Part shown: positions 44,494 to 53,801 of the stretch, in pieces
Position numbering within the stretch: position 1 is the first letter of the stretch
Layout: the number at the start of each line of letters is the position of its first letter
Source: Microbispora sp. H11081
GTDB taxonomy: Bacteria; Actinomycetota; Actinomycetes; Streptosporangiales; Streptosporangiaceae
Assembly: GCF_012999535.1 (NCBI RefSeq)
Contig: NZ_JABBWV010000015.1
Location: 1-64,000 of the forward strand
Length of the DNA: 64,000 nt
Direction of reading: 5' to 3'
Program-made: the position numbers and the translations under genes
The notes under the pieces: generated by a model
Databases searched by the model: none
Seen by the model: only the letters and a program-made list of their open reading frames with translations
Told to the model about the DNA's origin: nothing

Positions 44494-45474
44494 ATGACCC
44501 CCGTACGACCCGACCTGGACCCCGAGCTGCGTGAACTGCTGGCCGACATGCCCCTCATGTCCCAGCTCAACCCGGAAGTGCTCACGCAACTGCGCCGACT
44601 TCCGTCGGCACCCGTAGACGCCCTCCTCGCGCACCGGGAGGTCGACCGACGCGAGGTCACCGTGCCCGCCACGGACGGCGCCCCGATCCCCCTGTCGGTC
44701 TTCGCCCCCGCGAACGCCGCCCGCGCCACCGCCGCGCCCTGCGTCTACTGGATGCACGGCGGCGGAATGGTCATGGGCGACCGCTTCTCGCAGATCGACA
44801 TCCCGCTGGAGTGGCTCGACAGGTTCGGCGCGGTCGTCGTCTCCGTGGACTACCGGCTCGCTCCGGAGGCCACCGGCACCGCCCTGGTGGACGACTGCTA
44901 CCAGGGCCTGCTCTGGATCGCCGAGCACTCCGCCGAGCTCGGCGTCGACCCCGCCCGGGTCGTCGTCGCGGGCGCCAGCGCGGGCGGCGGCCTCGCCGCC
45001 GGAGTCACCCTGCTGGCCCGCGACCGCGGCACGCCGCCGATCGCCGCGCAGATGCTGATCTGCCCCATGCTCGACCACCGCAACACCACCACGTCGAGCC
45101 GCCAGTTCTCCGGCGGGCCCGGCGTCTGGACCCGCGAGATGAACGAGTTCGGCTGGCGCTCGGTCCTCGGCGGCCTCACCGGCGACGAGGTGCCCCCGTA
45201 CGTCTCGCCCGCGCTGGCGGACGACCTGTCGGGCCTGCCGGCCACGTACATCGACACCGGCTCGGCCGAGGTCTTCCGCGACGAGGACGCCGACTACGCC
45301 ACCCGCATCTGGGCGGCCGGCGGCCAGGCCGAGCTGCACGTCTGGGCGGGCGGCTTCCACGGGTTCGACGCCCTGTATCCGCAGGCCCGGATCTCGGCCA
45401 CCGCGCGCAGGACCCGTACGGACTGGCTCGCCCGGGTGCTGTCCCCGGAGCCCGCCGCCGAGCCCACTCGCTGA
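44494..45474 (+). CDS. Alpha/beta hydrolase fold-3 esterase (HSL family)
   Basis: A 326-aa esterase, ATG 44494. The oxyanion HGGG is at 88-91 (YWMHGGGMVMGD), the nucleophile Ser162 in GASAGGG, the acid in the EVFRDEDADYA region, and the His in GGFHGFDALYP. This is the hormone-sensitive-lipase family of cytoplasmic esterases acting on short acyl esters. Second gene of the operon. Confidence 0.93.
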   Translation: MTPVRPDLDPELRELLADMPLMSQLNPEVLTQLRRLPSAPVDALLAHREVDRREVTVPATDGAPIPLSVFAPANAARATAAPCVYWMHGGGMVMGDRFSQIDIPLEWLDRFGAVVVSVDYRLAPEATGTALVDDCYQGLLWIAEHSAELGVDPARVVVAGASAGGGLAAGVTLLARDRGTPPIAAQMLICPMLDHRNTTTSSRQFSGGPGVWTREMNEFGWRSVLGGLTGDEVPPYVSPALADDLSGLPATYIDTGSAEVFRDEDADYATRIWAAGGQAELHVWAGGFHGFDALYPQARISATARRTRTDWLARVLSPEPAAEPTR

Positions 45475-45503
45475 CACCCACGACCACACCACAGGAGATG
45501 AGC

Positions 45504-46262
45504 ATGAAGGTCGCCATCGTCACGGGCGCCAGTTCCGGCATCGGCCGGAGCGCCGCCATCGAGATCGCCAAACGCGGAACCGGAGTCATCCTGACCTACG
45601 GCGGCAACTCGCGGGGAGGGCTGGAGACGGTCGCCGCGATCGAGAAGGAGGGCGGCACCGCCGTCGCACTGCCGCTGGACGTCGGCGAGACCGGCACCTT
45701 CGCGGCCTTCCGCGACACGGTGGCCGACGTGCTGCGCGACATGTGGCAGCGCGACACCTTCGACTACCTGGTGAACAACGCCGGAGCCTCGTCGGCGTCG
45801 TTGATCGAGGACACGACCGAGGAGACGTTCGACAGGCTCATGCGGGTCCTGCTCAAGGGGCCGTACTTCCTCACGCAGAGGCTGCTGCCCCTGATGGCGG
45901 ACGGCGGGGCCATCGTCAACACGAGCAGCAGTTCGGTGGCGAAGGCCGGGCTGGAGCCCGGCTACTCGGCCTACGCGTCGATGAAGGGCGGCCTGGTCGT
46001 GCTGACCCGATACATGGCCAAGGAGTTCAGCGCGCGGGGCATCCGCGTCAACGCCGTCTCACCGGGCCCGACCCGCACCCGGCTCGGTGACGACGCCTTC
46101 ACCAGGTTCCCCGAGGTCGTCCCCGCTCTTGCCGCGAAGACCGCGCTCGGCCGGGTGGGCGAACCCGGCGACATTGGCGCGGTGATCGCCACGCTGGTGT
46201 CCGACGAGAGCCGTTGGGTCACCGCTCAGGACATCGAGGTGTCGGGCGGCTTCAACCTCTAG
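45504..46262 (+). CDS. Short-chain dehydrogenase/reductase
   Basis: A 252-aa NAD(P)-dependent oxidoreductase. ATG 45504 is 5 nt after CAGGAGA; ATG 45498 is too close. Cofactor motif TGASSGIG at 7-14, NNAG at 91-94, active site Tyr157 and Lys161 (YASMK) with serines at 141-144. The C-terminal VSGGFNL is typical of classical SDRs. Last gene of the AraC-linked operon. Confidence 0.95.
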   Translation: MKVAIVTGASSGIGRSAAIEIAKRGTGVILTYGGNSRGGLETVAAIEKEGGTAVALPLDVGETGTFAAFRDTVADVLRDMWQRDTFDYLVNNAGASSASLIEDTTEETFDRLMRVLLKGPYFLTQRLLPLMADGGAIVNTSSSSVAKAGLEPGYSAYASMKGGLVVLTRYMAKEFSARGIRVNAVSPGPTRTRLGDDAFTRFPEVVPALAAKTALGRVGEPGDIGAVIATLVSDESRWVTAQDIEVSGGFNL

Positions 46263-46285
46263 GACCTTCGTGGCCGGGCGGAGAG

Positions 46286-47002
46286 CTATTCGTCGCCGGT
46301 CAGGGAGAGGGAGCGCAGGCGCTGGCCGGTCCAGACGACGGCGCCGACCGTGACGATGACCATCGCCGGCACGGCGAAGCCGAGCGTCACCTCGCTGGAG
46401 AAGAAGGGCGAGGAGGAGACCTGGTCGGCGAGCGACTGGGCCCACTGCTGGATGGAGAACTTGCGCGCGCCGGGCACGTAACCGCCGACCACGCCCTCCC
46501 ACACGAGTGCGTAGATGACGCCGACCGCGACCGCGTGGCGGGTGAGCACGCCCAGCAGCAGGAACACCGCAGCGTAGGCGATGCCGCCGAACAGCGCCCC
46601 GAGGGTGAACCCGGTGGCGACGCCCGACTCCGAGCCGGTCAGGAGATAGGCGGCGGCGTAGGTCGAGACGGCCGCGAACACCGCGACGAGCGAGGCGGCG
46701 ACCACGAACTTCGTCACCGCGATCACCGGGCGGGAGATCGGCTTGGACAGCAGGTGGATGATCGTGCCGTCCTCGATCTCCGGGGCGACGACGCCCGTCC
46801 CGGCGATCAGTCCCAGCAGCGGCAGCATCGTGCCGATGGCGAAGCTCTTCATCAGGGTCACGGCCGTCTGCTCGTCGTGGCCGTTGATCAGCCTGAGCAG
46901 CGCCGCGAGCACGACCAGTGCCACCGGCAGCAGCACCAGCAGCCAGATCCGCTTGCGGCCGAGCATGGCCCGGTAGGTGATGTCGGCCACCACCGTGTTC
47001 AT
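46286..47002 (-). CDS. ABC-2 type permease (second of two)
   Basis: A 238-aa membrane protein with about six hydrophobic segments, ATG 47002 overlapping the upstream ATPase stop (ATGA). EIEDGTIIHLLSKPISRPVI is the typical coupling region of ABC-2 permeases. Last gene of the four-gene operon, paired with the ATPase at 46999-47952. Substrate unknown. Confidence 0.9.
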   Translation of the reverse strand: MNTVVADITYRAMLGRKRIWLLVLLPVALVVLAALLRLINGHDEQTAVTLMKSFAIGTMLPLLGLIAGTGVVAPEIEDGTIIHLLSKPISRPVIAVTKFVVAASLVAVFAAVSTYAAAYLLTGSESGVATGFTLGALFGGIAYAAVFLLLGVLTRHAVAVGVIYALVWEGVVGGYVPGARKFSIQQWAQSLADQVSSSPFFSSEVTLGFAVPAMVIVTVGAVVWTGQRLRSLSLTGDE

Positions 47003-47952
47003 CGCGTGCTCCCTGAGATGAGGTAGGAGAAGACGCTTTCCAGGTCCTCGTCGGTTGGGGAGACCTGCCACAGGTGTACAGCGAGGTCGCGTGCCATCCG
47101 GGGCAGCAGCGCGGTGAAGCGCGCGTAGTCGGTGACCTGGACCTCGACGCCCTGCTCGGTCAGCGTGACCGCGCTGGAGGCGGGGTCGGCGATGAGGGCG
47201 GCGGCCAGGCGCCGGTCGTCGCTCGACCTGACCCGGAACAGGTGCGGCCGGTTGGCCATGCGGCGCCTGATCTCGCGGTAGTCGCCCGACGCGGCGTGCC
47301 GCCCGGCGACCAGGACCTCGATGTGGTGGGCGACCCGCTCGACCTCTTCGAGGATGTGCGAGCTGAACAGGATGGTCCTGCCCTCCTCGCCCATGCGCCG
47401 GACGAGGTCCATGAGGTGGAGCCGCTGCCGGGGGTCCATGCCGTTGAACGGCTCGTCCAGGAGCAGCACTTGCGGGTCGTGGACGAGGGCGGCGGCGACC
47501 TTCACCCGCTGCCGCATGCCCTTCGAGTAGGTCTCGACGCGGCGGCCGGAGGCGTCCGTCATCTCCACCAGGTCGAGGGCCCGCTTGGCCGCTTCGGCGG
47601 GCGAGGGGAGGCCGTGCAGCCGGGCGGACGAGAGCACGAACTGCCATCCGGTGAGGAAGCCGTACACGGCCTCCTTCTCGGGGACCAGCCCGATCTGCCG
47701 GTAGATGTCGTGGTTGTGCCAGATCTGCCGGCCGTCGAGGGTCGCGGTGCCGCTGGACGGCGCGAGGAACCCCGCCATCATGTGCAGCAGCGTCGACTTG
47801 CCCGCGCCGTTCGGCCCGAGCAGGCCGGTGACGCCGGGACCGATCGTCATCGTGACGTCGTTGACCGCCACGACGTTGCCGTACCAGCGGGAGACCTGGG
47901 CGAGTTCGAGCACGCCCTGGCGGGTGGTCACGGGGGGACTCGTGGTGGTCAC
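46999..47952 (-). CDS. ABC transporter ATPase (second of two)
   Basis: A 317-aa CcmA-type ATPase. GTG 47952 overlaps the upstream permease stop (GTGA). Walker A GPNGAGKS at 46-53, signature YSKGMRQRV, Walker B VLLLDEPFNGMDP, and H-loop SSHILEEVE. The C-terminal 80 residues form the usual accessory domain of ABC-2 exporters. Confidence 0.95.
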   Translation of the reverse strand: MTTTSPPVTTRQGVLELAQVSRWYGNVVAVNDVTMTIGPGVTGLLGPNGAGKSTLLHMMAGFLAPSSGTATLDGRQIWHNHDIYRQIGLVPEKEAVYGFLTGWQFVLSSARLHGLPSPAEAAKRALDLVEMTDASGRRVETYSKGMRQRVKVAAALVHDPQVLLLDEPFNGMDPRQRLHLMDLVRRMGEEGRTILFSSHILEEVERVAHHIEVLVAGRHAASGDYREIRRRMANRPHLFRVRSSDDRRLAAALIADPASSAVTLTEQGVEVQVTDYARFTALLPRMARDLAVHLWQVSPTDEDLESVFSYLISGSTR

Positions 47953-48812
47953 GACGCCGCCTTCCGGTAGCGCAGGAGGACGCCCGTCACGGCCAGGGCG
48001 ATCACGGCCAGCAGGATCAGGCACGCGGCGATGCCGGGCGGATACCCCTCGTCGTTGATCGGCGCGGTGCCGAACAGCGCCGACTGGACGGTGTCGACGA
48101 GGAAGAACGGGTTGAGGATCAGGGCCCAGGGAGCCACGTCGTCCCGGCCGGTCGAGGAGAGCACGGCGTAGAAGAGCGTGGAGACCGCGGCGGTGAACAT
48201 GTAGAACGCGATCACCACCGCGACGCCGAGCCCGCGGCGCGGGGTGAACGACGCGAGGGCGATGCCCACGGAGGACAGCAGCACCGCGTAGAGGACCGCG
48301 CCGCCCAGCGCGCCGAGGTAGTCGGCGGTGTGCGGCGGTCCAGGCAGGTCCACCAGCAGTTCGCCGACGAACTGGATCGTGATCGGCACGGCCAGCAGGC
48401 CGAACAGCGCGACCGCGAGCGCGGCCAGCTTCGCCACGACGTAGTCGGTCACGGTGAGCGGCCGGGACAGGTAGAGCGGCAGCACGCGGAAGCGCAGATC
48501 CGGCGCGACCAGGTACGGCGACTGGGCGGCCAGGAAGACCGCGATCACGGCCTGCATGAAGACGGCGTATCCCGGATAGGGCATGATGAACTGCTTCGCG
48601 AGCGCCATCACGCCGATCGACACGACGGTCGGCATCAGCATGATCGCCATCAGCAGCAGCGGCATGATCTTCGCGCGGGTCGTGCGGCCGAACCCGAAGA
48701 CGCCGCGCAGGCTCTGCACCCCGAGGGCGAGCGTCGCCCTGCCGCGCCCCAGCCGTACGCCGTCGTAGTGGCGGTATCCGATGTCGTGGATGACCGCGGT
48801 CGGCTCTGTCAT
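47949..48812 (-). CDS. ABC-2 type permease (first of two)
   Basis: A 287-aa integral membrane protein with about six segments, ATG 48812 in an ATGA overlap. The segment [20 protein letters not shown] is the conserved coupling loop. It is paired with the first ATPase. Confidence 0.9.
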   Translation of the reverse strand: MTEPTAVIHDIGYRHYDGVRLGRGRATLALGVQSLRGVFGFGRTTRAKIMPLLLMAIMLMPTVVSIGVMALAKQFIMPYPGYAVFMQAVIAVFLAAQSPYLVAPDLRFRVLPLYLSRPLTVTDYVVAKLAALAVALFGLLAVPITIQFVGELLVDLPGPPHTADYLGALGGAVLYAVLLSSVGIALASFTPRRGLGVAVVIAFYMFTAAVSTLFYAVLSSTGRDDVAPWALILNPFFLVDTVQSALFGTAPINDEGYPPGIAACLILLAVIALAVTGVLLRYRKAAS

Positions 48813-49735
48813 GCCACCGGCTCCTTGAAGACGTCTTCGATGCGGCCCCGGCGCTGCTCCAGCCGCAGAAGGCTCAGGCCGAGGTCGCAGACCGCGTCGC
48901 GTACGGCGTCGTGCGTGCGGCCGGGGTCGTCGGCGGACACCTGGACCGTCAGCAGCCTGCCCTGCGCGGCGACGGTCTCGCCGAGGGCGGCGAGGCGCTC
49001 GGCCAGGCGCCGCTGTCCCTCCTCGACCTCCACCGCGATGGTCTGCTCGGCCCGGGTGAACTCCCGGATGGCCGACGAGCGCAGCAGCCGTCCGCCGTCG
49101 ATGACGATGACGTGGTCGCACACCCGCTCGAGCTCGCCGAGCAGGTGGGAGGTGACCAGCACGTCGATGCCGAACTCGGTGCCGACACGCCGGATCAGCG
49201 CGAGCATGTCGTCGCGGCCCTGCGGGTCGAGCCCGTTGGTGGGCTCGTCGAGGAAGACCAGTCGTGGGTCGTGTACGAGGGCCTGGGCGAGCTTGACCCG
49301 CTGCCGCATGCCCGTGGAGTAGCCGCCCATCGGGCGGTAACGCTCCTCGTCGAGCCCCACGTGACGGAGGGTGTCGGCGGCGCGCTCGCGGGCGGCCGTA
49401 CGCGGCAGCCCGGACATCTGGGCCATGTGCACCACGAACTCGGTGGCGGAGATGTCCGGGGGCAGGCAGTCGTGCTCGGGCATGTAGCCGACGGCCCGCC
49501 GGATCTCCAGGCCCTGGGTGGCCGTGTCGAGGCCGAGCACCGAGGCGCGCCCGGAGGTCGGCGGGAGCAGGCCGAGCAGGATCTTGATCAGCGTCGACTT
49601 GCCCGCGCCGTTGGCGCCCACGAGGCCGGTCACGCCGGTTCCGGCGGCGACCGTGAGGTCGTCGAGCGCCGTGACGCGGGGGAAGCGCTTGGTCAGCCCC
49701 TCGGTCGCGAAGCATGGGGTCGCGCTCGCAGTCAT
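48809..49735 (-). CDS. ABC transporter ATPase (first of two)
   Basis: A 308-aa ATPase, ATG 49735. Walker A GANGAGKS at 40-47, signature [16 protein letters not shown], Walker [15 protein letters not shown]-loop TSHLLGELE. First gene of the operon, with TAGGGT 6 nt before its start. The two ATPase-permease pairs probably make a heteromeric exporter; substrate unknown. Confidence 0.95.
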   Translation of the reverse strand: MTASATPCFATEGLTKRFPRVTALDDLTVAAGTGVTGLVGANGAGKSTLIKILLGLLPPTSGRASVLGLDTATQGLEIRRAVGYMPEHDCLPPDISATEFVVHMAQMSGLPRTAARERAADTLRHVGLDEERYRPMGGYSTGMRQRVKLAQALVHDPRLVFLDEPTNGLDPQGRDDMLALIRRVGTEFGIDVLVTSHLLGELERVCDHVIVIDGGRLLRSSAIREFTRAEQTIAVEVEEGQRRLAERLAALGETVAAQGRLLTVQVSADDPGRTHDAVRDAVCDLGLSLLRLEQRRGRIEDVFKEPVA

Positions 49736-49741
49736 GATTCG

Positions 49742-49747
49742 ACCCTA
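49742..49747 (-). promoter_or_regulatory. -10 box for the leaderless ABC exporter mRNA
   Basis: TAGGGT on the - strand with 6 nt to ATG 49735. Confidence 0.45.
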
Positions 49748-49811
49748 GTGGGCGGCGGATCGCCGGACCTCCCTCTGACGGAGGAACGCGCCTACGACTC
49801 AGGTATGCCCG

Positions 49812-50747
49812 TCACGCCCGTCGTACGACTCCGCCGTACCGCTTCCAGAGGAAACGCTGGAGGAACAGCGTCAGCGCCCCGGCGACGACCATGCCGGCGA
49901 TGTTGACGAGGAGTTGCAGCGCGGAGCCGCCGACCTCGTCCCAGCGCGCGAGCGCCAGGGCGACGGCCATGTAGCCGGCCGCGGGGACGGTCGTGACGGA
50001 GATGAAGACGCCCACCAGCGCGGACGACTTGCCCGCCGTGATCGACAGCACGCCCGCGGCGCCGGCGAGCAGCGCCACGATGAACGACCACTGGTCGGGC
50101 GTCACGATGAAGCGGACCTCGTCGTGGTGCCGCAGCGTCTCGGGGGAGATCCAGCCGAGGCCGCGTGTTGCGAGGGCGCAGAGCAGGGTGACGGCGATCG
50201 CGGACGCGAAGCCCACGGCGAGCGTGCGGGAGGCCGCCCCGACGACCGGCCACCGGCGGCGCAGCAGGCCGAAGGAGACGGCGGCCACCGCGCCGAACTC
50301 CGGCCCGAGGACCATCGCACCGACGATCAGGATCTGCGACGGGATCAGCACGCCGATCGCCGCGATCATCGTGGCGATGACGAGGAACGCCAGGAACGCC
50401 CAGGTGACGCGGCTGTCGAGGGCCACCCGCTGCTCGAACTGGTCCCACACGACGGCGTCGTCGCCCTCTCCCGGCGCCTGTTCCTCCGCCTCGGCCGCGC
50501 GCCGGGAGATGGACAGCTCGACGTCCGCGGCCGTGATCGAGCCGTCCCGTTCCAGGCCGAGCGCCTTGAGCTGCTCGATGACCGAGTCCGCGGCCTCCCT
50601 GGCGACGTCGGCGAGCACGACGTCGCCCTCCGGCCGCCTCGCCGCCTCGCGGAGGAGCACGACGTCGGTGACGCCCGGCGCGTGGTCGAAGATCTCGATG
50701 ACCCGGTCCGTACGCTCAAAAGGGGCGATCACCCGCAACCGCAGCAC
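49812..50747 (-). CDS. DUF389 multi-pass membrane protein
   Basis: A 311-aa protein of unknown function (TIGR00341/DUF389-like). GTG 50747 was chosen because GATAAT lies 6 nt upstream; the frame is open to 50831 but that part overlaps coaA. An N-terminal soluble domain of about 110 residues precedes several membrane segments with the characteristic VGAMVLGPEFGAVAAVSFGL and GVFISVTTVPAAGYMAVALA blocks. Confidence 0.88.
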   Translation of the reverse strand: MLRLRVIAPFERTDRVIEIFDHAPGVTDVVLLREAARRPEGDVVLADVAREAADSVIEQLKALGLERDGSITAADVELSISRRAAEAEEQAPGEGDDAVVWDQFEQRVALDSRVTWAFLAFLVIATMIAAIGVLIPSQILIVGAMVLGPEFGAVAAVSFGLLRRRWPVVGAASRTLAVGFASAIAVTLLCALATRGLGWISPETLRHHDEVRFIVTPDQWSFIVALLAGAAGVLSITAGKSSALVGVFISVTTVPAAGYMAVALALARWDEVGGSALQLLVNIAGMVVAGALTLFLQRFLWKRYGGVVRRA

Positions 50748-50753
50748 CGGACG

Positions 50754-50759
50754 ATTATC
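50754..50759 (-). promoter_or_regulatory. -10 box GATAAT overlapping the coaA stop codon
   Basis: GATAAT on the - strand spans the end of coaA and lies 6 nt before GTG 50747, so the DUF389 gene may have its own leaderless transcript. Confidence 0.45.
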
Positions 50760-51699
50760 AGGTACGGCGGAGCCGTACGTGGGTGATCGAGTGATCAGAA
50801 CCCTTGTGGAGGACCAGACCGGCCCGCTCACGCGTGGGCGTGATGTTCTCCACGAGGTTGCGCTCGTTGACGTCCCGCCAGACGGACTCCGCGAACGTGG
50901 TCGCCTCCTCGCGCGAGAGCGCCGCGATGTGCCGGAAGTAGGACTTCGGGTCGGCGAAGGCCGTACGGCGCAGCTTGTGGAAGCGCTCGACGTACCAGGT
51001 GCGGATGTCCTCGATCCTGGCGTCCACGTAGATGGAGAAGTCGAAGTAGTCGTAGACGGCGAGGGCGTCCGGCGGCGCGGGCTGCAGGACGTTGAGCCCT
51101 TCCACGATCAGGATGTCCGGCCGGTCGACGGTGTGCGTCGCCCCGGGCACGATGTCGTACTCCAGGTGGCTGTAGACGGGCGCCTCGACCGAGGGACGGC
51201 CCGCCTTCACGTCGGCCACGAAGCTCACCAGCGCCCGCCGGTCGTAGGACTCGGGGAAGCCCTTGCGGTGCATGATCCCGCGATCTTCGAGCACCTTGTT
51301 GGGGTAGAGGAAGCTGTCGGTGGTGATCAGATCGACCCGCGGGTGCTCGGGCCAGCGGGCGAGCAGCGTGTGCAGCAGCCGCGCCGTGGTCGACTTGCCG
51401 ACCGCGACGCTGCCCGCGATGCCCAGCACGTACGGCGGGGGCGCGTCCTGCTCGCCGAGGAACGCGCCGACGGCCGCGCCGCGCTGCCGCGAACCCGTGA
51501 AGTGCAGGTTCAGCAGCCGGGTGAGCGGCAGGTAGATGTCCGTCACCTCGGACAGGTCGATCGGGTCGTGGACGCCGCGAAGCTCCTCCAGCTCCGCCTC
51601 CGTGAGCGTGAGCGGTGTGTTCTTGCGCAGGTCACGCCACTGCTCGCGGCTCAGCTCGACGTACGCGTCCTCATCTGCCACGACGGCAAGCGTAACCAT
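50758..51699 (-). CDS. coaA: Pantothenate kinase type I
   Basis: First committed step of coenzyme A synthesis, 313 aa, ATG 51699 with AGGA upstream. P-loop GSVAVGKS at 96-103, DSFLYPN and the HSxYD-like segment [11 protein letters not shown] (CoA/pantothenate site), and IVEGLNVLQ. It is divergent from acpS, which consumes CoA to activate acyl carrier proteins. Confidence 0.98.
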   Translation of the reverse strand: MVTLAVVADEDAYVELSREQWRDLRKNTPLTLTEAELEELRGVHDPIDLSEVTDIYLPLTRLLNLHFTGSRQRGAAVGAFLGEQDAPPPYVLGIAGSVAVGKSTTARLLHTLLARWPEHPRVDLITTDSFLYPNKVLEDRGIMHRKGFPESYDRRALVSFVADVKAGRPSVEAPVYSHLEYDIVPGATHTVDRPDILIVEGLNVLQPAPPDALAVYDYFDFSIYVDARIEDIRTWYVERFHKLRRTAFADPKSYFRHIAALSREEATTFAESVWRDVNERNLVENITPTRERAGLVLHKGSDHSITHVRLRRT

Positions 51700-51792
51700 G
51701 GCGTCCTGGTACCCCGACGCCGGGTGTGCACAGGCTGTGGACAAAAATCGATGGATTACTTCAGCGCGTGACGGGGAAGGAATGTCGGCCCG

Positions 51793-51798
51793 TACGCT
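51793..51798 (+). promoter_or_regulatory. -10 box for leaderless acpS mRNA
   Basis: TACGCT with 6 nt to GTG 51805; GTGACG at 51768-51773 could serve as -35 at a long 19-nt spacing. Confidence 0.5.
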
Positions 51799-51804
51799 GG
51801 CGGT

Positions 51805-52155
51805 GTGATCGTGGGCATCGGGGTGGACGTGGTCGAGGTGGCGCGCCTGGGCGCGGCCCTGGAGCGCACGCCCGCGCTGCGGGAACGCCTGTTCACCGCC
51901 GCCGAGGGCACGCTGGCGCTGCCCTCGCTGGCCGCGCGGTTCGCCGCCAAGGAGGCGGTGGCCAAGGCCCTCGGGGTGCCGCCGGGGCTGCGGCACCTGG
52001 ACGCGGAGGTCGTGGCGGGCGGGCGCGGCCGTCCCGAGCTGAGGATCACCGGCCGGGCCGCCGAGGTGGCCCGCGACCTGGGCGTACGCAGATGGCACGT
52101 CTCCCTTTCACACGACGGCGGTATGGCGGTCGCCTACGTCGTCGCCGAGTCCTGA
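51805..52155 (+). CDS. acpS: Holo-[acyl carrier protein] synthase
   Basis: Transfers phosphopantetheine from CoA to acyl carrier protein, 116 aa, GTG 51805. The metal ligands are Asp8 in [11 protein letters not shown] and Glu50 in [13 protein letters not shown]. The end [16 protein letters not shown] is diagnostic. The segment between these motifs is shorter than in E. coli AcpS, as in other actinobacteria. Confidence 0.97.
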   Translation: MIVGIGVDVVEVARLGAALERTPALRERLFTAAEGTLALPSLAARFAAKEAVAKALGVPPGLRHLDAEVVAGGRGRPELRITGRAAEVARDLGVRRWHVSLSHDGGMAVAYVVAES

Positions 52156-52231
52156 GCCGGCGGCCCCTGCGAGGCCGCCGCCCGGGTCCGCCGCCGCTGG
52201 GGCGGTGATCGCCTTCGCCGTCGCGGGAGGC

Positions 52232-52237
52232 TACGGT
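52232..52237 (+). promoter_or_regulatory. -10 box for leaderless NAD(P)HX repair gene
   Basis: TACGGT with 7 nt to ATG 52245; no ribosome binding site between. Confidence 0.45.
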
Positions 52238-52244
52238 CGGACCC

Positions 52245-53747
52245 ATGCGGACCGCCTACACCTCAGAACAGATCCGCGTTGCCGAGCACGCGCTGATGGC
52301 GAGGCTTCCCGAGGGGACGCTGATGGACAGGGCCGCCGCCGGGCTCGCCGCGGTCTGCGCCCACCTGCTCGCCGGCTCCCGCGGCAGGGTGTACGGCTCC
52401 CGCGTGGCGCTGCTCGCGGGCGGCGGCGACAACGGCGGCGACGCCCTGTACGCGGGCGCCCGGCTGGCCCGAAGGGGGGCTCGGGTGGAGGCCGTGCTCG
52501 CGGGCTCCCGCGCCCACGAGGGCGGGCTGGCCGCGCTGCGCGAGGCGGGAGGCCGCGCCCACCCGTACGACGCCGCCCGGGCCCGCGAACTGGTCAGCGG
52601 CGCCGACCTCGTGATGGACGGCCTCGTCGGCATCGGGGGCGGCGGGGCGCTGCGCGAGCCGTACGGGACGCTGGCGGAGCTGACCGCCGAGGCCGACGGC
52701 CTGGTCGTGGCGGTCGACGTGCCGAGCGGGGTGGACGCGAGCAGCGGAAGGGTCGAAGGGGCGGCCGTACGCGCGCACATGACGGTGACTTTCGGAGCGT
52801 ACAAGGTGGGCCTGCTCGTCGACCCCGGAGCCTCGCACGCGGGCGCGGTCGAGCTGGTGGACATCGGCCTCGGGCCCTTCCTGCCCGATCCCGAGATGGC
52901 GGCGCTGACCGCCGACGACGTGTCCGACGCGCTGCCCCGCCCCGGCGCGGAGAGCGACAAGTACCGGCGGGGTGTCGTCGGGGTCGCCGCGGGCAGCGAC
53001 AGGTACACGGGGGCCGCCGTGCTCTCGGTCGGCGGCGCGGTGCGCGCGGGCGCGGGGCTGGTGCGGTTCGCGAGCTCGGCGGAGCCGGTGCGGCTGGTCA
53101 GGGCCAGGTGGCCGGAGGCGATCACGACCGTGCTCGACCCGGCGCTGGTGCTGAAGAGCTCGCTTGACGAGGTCGGGCGCGTGCAGGCGTGGGTGCTCGG
53201 CCCCGGCCTCGGGACCGGCCCCGAGGCCCACGCGGTGGCCCGCGCCGTGCTGTCCACCGGCGTGCCCGTGCTGGTGGACGCCGACGGGCTGACGCTCGTC
53301 GCCAAGGACCGCTCGCTGCTGCGCAGGGCCGCCCCCACCGTGCTCACCCCGCACGCGGGGGAGCTGTCGCGGCTGCTCGGCGTGCCGCGCGAGCAGGTCG
53401 AGGCCGGGCGGCTCGACCACGTGCGGCGGGCCGCCGCGGAACTGGGGGCGACGGTGCTGCTCAAGGGCTCGACCACGCTCGTCGCCGAGGAGCACCGCCC
53501 GGTGCGGGTCAACACGACGGGGACGCCCTGGCTGGCCACGGGCGGCACCGGCGACGTCCTTTCGGGCATCGCGGGCGCCCTGCTCGCCGCGGGCATGAAG
53601 GGCTACGACGCCGCCTCGTGCGCGGCGTACGTCCACGGGCTGGCGGCGCGGATCGCCGCCGGGGGCGGCGCCACGGGCCTCGGGCGGGCGCCGATCGCCG
53701 CGCTCGACGTGGCCCAGGCGCTTCCCGAGGCCCTGCGTATGCTCTGA
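52245..53747 (+). CDS. nnrD: Bifunctional NAD(P)HX epimerase/dehydratase
   Basis: Repairs hydrated NADH and NADPH, 500 aa. The N-terminal epimerase domain (about 1-215) has GGGDNGGDALYAGARLA; the C-terminal ADP-dependent dehydratase domain (about 225-500) has LVDADGL, LTPHAGELSRLLG and the ATPase-like GGTGDVLSGIAGALLA. This fused form is common in bacteria (YjeF type). It lies between acpS and alr. Confidence 0.97.
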   Translation: MRTAYTSEQIRVAEHALMARLPEGTLMDRAAAGLAAVCAHLLAGSRGRVYGSRVALLAGGGDNGGDALYAGARLARRGARVEAVLAGSRAHEGGLAALREAGGRAHPYDAARARELVSGADLVMDGLVGIGGGGALREPYGTLAELTAEADGLVVAVDVPSGVDASSGRVEGAAVRAHMTVTFGAYKVGLLVDPGASHAGAVELVDIGLGPFLPDPEMAALTADDVSDALPRPGAESDKYRRGVVGVAAGSDRYTGAAVLSVGGAVRAGAGLVRFASSAEPVRLVRARWPEAITTVLDPALVLKSSLDEVGRVQAWVLGPGLGTGPEAHAVARAVLSTGVPVLVDADGLTLVAKDRSLLRRAAPTVLTPHAGELSRLLGVPREQVEAGRLDHVRRAAAELGATVLLKGSTTLVAEEHRPVRVNTTGTPWLATGGTGDVLSGIAGALLAAGMKGYDAASCAAYVHGLAARIAAGGGATGLGRAPIAALDVAQALPEALRML

Positions 53748-53801
53748 CGTGCGGTGTCGTGGTGGGCGCGGGCACCCGGGTCCACCTGACACACTGGGGA
53801 A

